Assembly (NCBI GenBank): GCA_900770075.1
Contig: CAAGIZ010000140.1
Coordinates: 1 to 15,609, forward strand
From: Spirochaetia bacterium
GTDB taxonomy: Bacteria; Spirochaetota; Spirochaetia; Treponematales; Treponemataceae
Reading direction: 5' to 3'
DNA: 15,609 bases
The notes below the pieces were generated by a model. That model was not told the DNA's origin. It saw only the letters and a list, made by a program, of their open reading frames with translations, and searched no databases. Shown here piece by piece: positions 13,344-15,609 of the stretch (positions are counted from its first letter, which is position 1; each line of letters opens with the position of its first letter). The position numbers and the translations under genes are program-made.

Positions 13344-14561
13344 ATGGCTGTTATTAAACCGATGATTCGTTCAAACATTTGTATCAATTCGCACCCTCTT
13401 GGCTGTGCCCAGGATACCAGAAACCAGATTGCCTATGTTCTGGCTCAGAAATCAAAACGCGGAGTAAAAACTGCTGCTGAAGGCGGATATGCTCCGAAAA
13501 ATGTGCTTGTTCTCGGCTGTTCTACAGGATATGGTCTTGCAAGTCGCATCTCTGCTGCCTTTGAGTACGGGGCTGACACAATCGGCGTTTCTTTTGAAAA
13601 GGATGCTACTGAAACCAAGGCCGGAACTCCTGGTTTTTACAACAATATGACTTTCGATAAGGAAGCTCAGAAAATCGGTCTTAAATCAAAGACTTTCAAT
13701 ATGGATGCTTTTTCTGATGAATGTCGTCAGGCTGTTATCGATGAAGCAAAAAATCAGGGAATTAAGTTTGATTTGATTATTTATTCTCTGGCTTCTCCTG
13801 TGCGCACTGACCCGGATACCAAGGTTTTGTATCGCTCTGTTATCAAGCCAATCGGTCAGACTTTCTCTGGCCCTTCTCTTGATATGATGACCGGTAAAAT
13901 TTCCATTCAGGAAGCTAAGCCTGCTGAAGGTGATGATATTCCTAACACTGTAAAGGTAATGGGTGGTGAAGACTGGGAACGCTGGATCAAGCAGCTTAAG
14001 GAAGCGGATGTGCTTGCTGACGGTGTACGTACCCTGGCTTATTCTTACATCGGTCCTAAATACAGTCATCCGATTTACCGCGACGGCACTATCGGTGAAG
14101 CTAAAAAAGACCTGGAAGCCCGGGCCCACAACATCGATTCTTCCCTCAAAGCGCTGAACGGTGCTGCTTATGTTTCTGTAAACAAAGGGCTTGTAACCCG
14201 CTCTTCTGCCGTTATCCCGATTATTGCTCAGTATCTGGGTGTTCTGTTCAAGATTATGAAGGCTCAGGGTACCCACGAAGGCTGTATCGAACAGATGGAA
14301 AGGCTTTTTGCAGAAAGACTCTACACTGCGGACAAAAAAGTGCCTGTTGATTCTGAAAACAGAATCCGCATCGACGACTGGGAACTTGCTCCTGAAGTTC
14401 AGGCTGAGGTAGACAAGGCTATGCCTAAGGTTACCGAAGAAAACGTAAGCGAATACTGCGACCTTGAAGGGCTGAGGCACGACTTCCTTATGATTAACGG
14501 TTTTGACGTTCCTGGTGTTGATTACGACAAGGAAATCACTAAGATGAACGAAATCGACTAG
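13344..14561 (+). CDS. fabV: Trans-2-enoyl-CoA reductase (NADH), FabV/Ter family
   Basis: A 405-residue short-chain-dehydrogenase-like enzyme reducing the trans-2 double bond of crotonyl-CoA or other enoyl thioesters, used in butyrate-type fermentation or as an enoyl-ACP reductase. Length and sequence style match the T. denticola enzyme family. The nucleotide loop is VLVLGCSTGYGLASR, followed by GVSFEKD, whose acidic residue fits NADH. IIYSLASPVRTDP is the family's substrate-side segment, and the catalytic Y-x8-K is YRDGTIGEAK (Tyr245, Lys254). LVTRSSAVIPIIAQYLG and GTHEGCIEQMERLF are further landmarks. The start follows agggga by 5 nt. The gene has its own promoter and a strong terminator, so it is monocistronic. 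Its codon choice looks more biased than neighbouring genes, consistent with high expression. The 3' end has three in-frame stop codons nine bases apart. Confidence 0.96.
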   Translation: MAVIKPMIRSNICINSHPLGCAQDTRNQIAYVLAQKSKRGVKTAAEGGYAPKNVLVLGCSTGYGLASRISAAFEYGADTIGVSFEKDATETKAGTPGFYNNMTFDKEAQKIGLKSKTFNMDAFSDECRQAVIDEAKNQGIKFDLIIYSLASPVRTDPDTKVLYRSVIKPIGQTFSGPSLDMMTGKISIQEAKPAEGDDIPNTVKVMGGEDWERWIKQLKEADVLADGVRTLAYSYIGPKYSHPIYRDGTIGEAKKDLEARAHNIDSSLKALNGAAYVSVNKGLVTRSSAVIPIIAQYLGVLFKIMKAQGTHEGCIEQMERLFAERLYTADKKVPVDSENRIRIDDWELAPEVQAEVDKAMPKVTEENVSEYCDLEGLRHDFLMINGFDVPGVDYDKEITKMNEID

Positions 14562-14647
14562 ATCGACTAAATCGGCTGATAAAAGTTGAAAACCTTTAAC
14601 TGAAAAATTTTGGTGAAGGGGCTGGAAGGCTCTTTTGCGAAAAAAAT

Positions 14648-14697
14648 GCCGGCAAAAATCGGTTCTTTTTAAGGACTGTTTTTTGCCGGCTTTTTTT
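14648..14697 (+). terminator. Bidirectional intrinsic terminator between fabV and the acetyltransferase
   Basis: gccggcaaaaa (14648-14658) pairs with tttttgccggc (14680-14690), an 11-bp stem followed by seven T. On the minus strand the same stem is followed by attttttt, so it can serve both converging genes. An inner gttc/ggac pairing may extend the stem. Confidence 0.92.
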
Positions 14698-14715
14698 GTT
14701 TTGTTCCGTTTTGTG

Positions 14716-15360
14716 CTAGAACAACTGTCCGCTCAGTACAAGCTTGTCCTTATGCGGAAAGCCTGCTTCGTACTCGGCAAAGCCTTTTGGGTTGTCTTCG
14801 GCAACGAAGTAGCCTTTCGGCGGTGCATAGGTTGCCTCTGTTCCTTTCAGGTGAGCGGCAAGGTAGCCGGGGATGAGCTCCTGGGCAAGAAAATACGGAA
14901 CTTCTGAGTTTTCCGGTTCTGCGTGGTAGTGGATGTTCATCCGGCTTGCCAGTTCAAAACCTGCATGCCTGTAAAAATCTAGGTTGCCTTCCATGCAGAC
15001 AAAGCCGATTCCAAGGGTTTTTGCCTTTTCCAGCGAAAACTTGAGCAGTTTAAGGCCGTAGCCCTGCCGTTTGTAATCGGGATGAATGCTTATGGGGCCG
15101 AATGTCCATGATGGAATTTTTTCTCCGCTTTTGGCGGAAAGTTCGGCCTTTGAATACACCACGTGTCCGATTATTTTTCCGTCTGCTTCCATGACAAGGG
15201 AGAGTTCGGGAATAAAATCGGGATTGTTCCTGTAGCAGTGCAGGACGTAATGTTCAGTGTAGCCTGGTCTGTACACGTTCCAGAACGAATCTCTGGTAAG
15301 ATTTTCAACGGTCTTGCAATCGCGGGGTTCTTCCACGCGGATTGTAAAATTTGAGTTCAT
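14716..15360 (-). CDS. GNAT-family N-acetyltransferase
   Basis: A 214-residue acetyltransferase resembling the YhbS-type GNAT proteins. Motif A is FGPISIHPDYKRQGYGLKLL, with RQGYG (98-102) matching the R/QxxGxG/A acetyl-CoA loop. GNLDFYRHAGFEL (about 125-137) is the motif B end with the usual YxxxGF. The C-terminal segment EATYAPPKGYFV is typical of this subgroup. The substrate is unknown. The gene converges on fabV with a shared terminator. No Shine-Dalgarno precedes ATG; TAGAGA lies 5 nt upstream on this strand, a weak match to the leaderless pattern of other genes here. Confidence 0.9.
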   Translation of the reverse strand: MNSNFTIRVEEPRDCKTVENLTRDSFWNVYRPGYTEHYVLHCYRNNPDFIPELSLVMEADGKIIGHVVYSKAELSAKSGEKIPSWTFGPISIHPDYKRQGYGLKLLKFSLEKAKTLGIGFVCMEGNLDFYRHAGFELASRMNIHYHAEPENSEVPYFLAQELIPGYLAAHLKGTEATYAPPKGYFVAEDNPKGFAEYEAGFPHKDKLVLSGQLF

Positions 15361-15439
15361 TGCTGTCTCTAGGGCATCCTCTGAAAAATCCGTTTCCGTG
15401 ATTTTTTGAGGCGCCGGTAAAAATACCCGGGGATAAAAT

Positions 15440-15508
15440 GCCTTGAAAGATTGCCCGAAAGATTTTTAGTTTTCCCTAACAGGGTTTTCTAAAACTGTCT
15501 TTCAAGGC
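15440..15508. repeat. 69-bp element with perfect 11-bp terminal inverted repeats
   Basis: gccttgaaaga (15440-15450) and tctttcaaggc (15498-15508) are perfect inverted repeats. Inside, gttttccct (15469-15477) and aggg (15481-15484) plus aaaac (15491-15495) extend the fold. gaaagatt is repeated directly at 15445 and 15457. No gene is seen in 15361-15609. The element could be a structured RNA or a small palindromic repeat; no target duplication flanks it. Confidence 0.6.
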
Positions 15509-15557
15509 TCTGAACAATGAACCAGATTTTGCCAGATGTTTGCATCCAGCCTCCCAT

Positions 15558-15582
15558 AAAAAGTTTGCAACGCAAAGTTTTT
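15558..15582. repeat. Small imperfect hairpin near the right edge
   Basis: aaaaagtttgc and gcaaagttttt form a stem of two 5-bp halves around one G-G mismatch with an aac loop. It is close to aaggag on the minus strand (near 15594), which may belong to a gene outside what can be seen. Confidence 0.45.
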
Positions 15583-15609
15583 ATTACACTCTCCTTAAAT
15601 TGAATTGAA

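Noticed and set aside
13686..14480. 264-codon open frame on the minus strand inside fabV
   Set aside because: It is antisense to a strongly conserved enzyme; the open frame is explained by codon bias of fabV.
15489..15545. 18-codon open frame on the minus strand with a GGAGG 4 nt before ATG, as a leader peptide
   Set aside because: It is too short to judge, has no run of a single amino acid codon, and the hairpin downstream lacks a T-run. Kept only as a note.
1..15609. CRISPR array, tRNA or rRNA genes, transposase
   Set aside because: No regularly spaced repeats with unique spacers, no tRNA cloverleaf or rRNA signature, and no DDE or HUH transposase motif was seen.

Overview
The window looks like a chromosomal segment from a gut or rumen treponeme (Spirochaetota), or a close relative. 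The clearest pointer is a 405-residue trans-2-enoyl-CoA reductase (FabV/Ter) whose family includes the well-known Treponema denticola enzyme. The assignment is also supported by a PL1 pectate lyase lipoprotein, moderate GC with A/T-rich intergenic DNA, and GC-rich structured intergenic repeats. The species is an inference; no rRNA or other marker gene is present.

Layout. (1) 1-2880: an A/T-rich type II restriction-modification pair. The N6-adenine methyltransferase is intact and the endonuclease is interrupted by one in-frame TAG. The pair is bracketed by two identical 59-bp direct repeats (1-59 and 2820-2878), so it looks like an acquired cassette. (2) 2900-6659: a secreted pectate lyase lipoprotein, a patatin-like protein with an unusual nucleophile elbow, and galM. 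(3) 6753-9803: galK, a 178-residue protein of unknown function, and proA, tightly spaced. (4) 9811-10635 on the minus strand: a GNAT acetyltransferase and a small hypothetical protein, divergent from an exported M15 D-Ala-D-Ala carboxypeptidase-like protein (10706-11386). (5) 11436-13061: a three-gene unit (outer-membrane-like protein, DUF2975-like membrane protein, Cro/C1-type regulator) behind a very structured control region. That region has four direct repeats at exact 21-bp spacing ending on the -35 box, a sigma70 promoter, and three tandem copies of a 10-bp palindrome in the leader. (6) 13062-14697: a second GC-rich structured element, the fabV promoter and leader, fabV, and a bidirectional terminator. 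(7) 14716-15609: a minus-strand GNAT acetyltransferase and a gene-poor end with a large inverted repeat.

How the genes fit together. Pectate lyase releases pectic oligosaccharides; GalM and GalK would start use of galactose from pectin side chains; Ter consumes NADH in a butyrate-type fermentation route. That reading is inferred from families. No galT or galE is present here.

Three observations stand out. First, two GC-rich intergenic elements (around 2738-2878 and 13098-13216) share one architecture, with compensatory changes in a small hairpin and an entirely different central long hairpin. Second, the genes without a Shine-Dalgarno site carry a TANNNT-type -10-like hexamer 5 to 8 nt before ATG, while those with a strong Shine-Dalgarno do not, which suggests widespread leaderless initiation. 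Third, the control region at 11436-11571 has paired activator-like and repressor-like site arrays.
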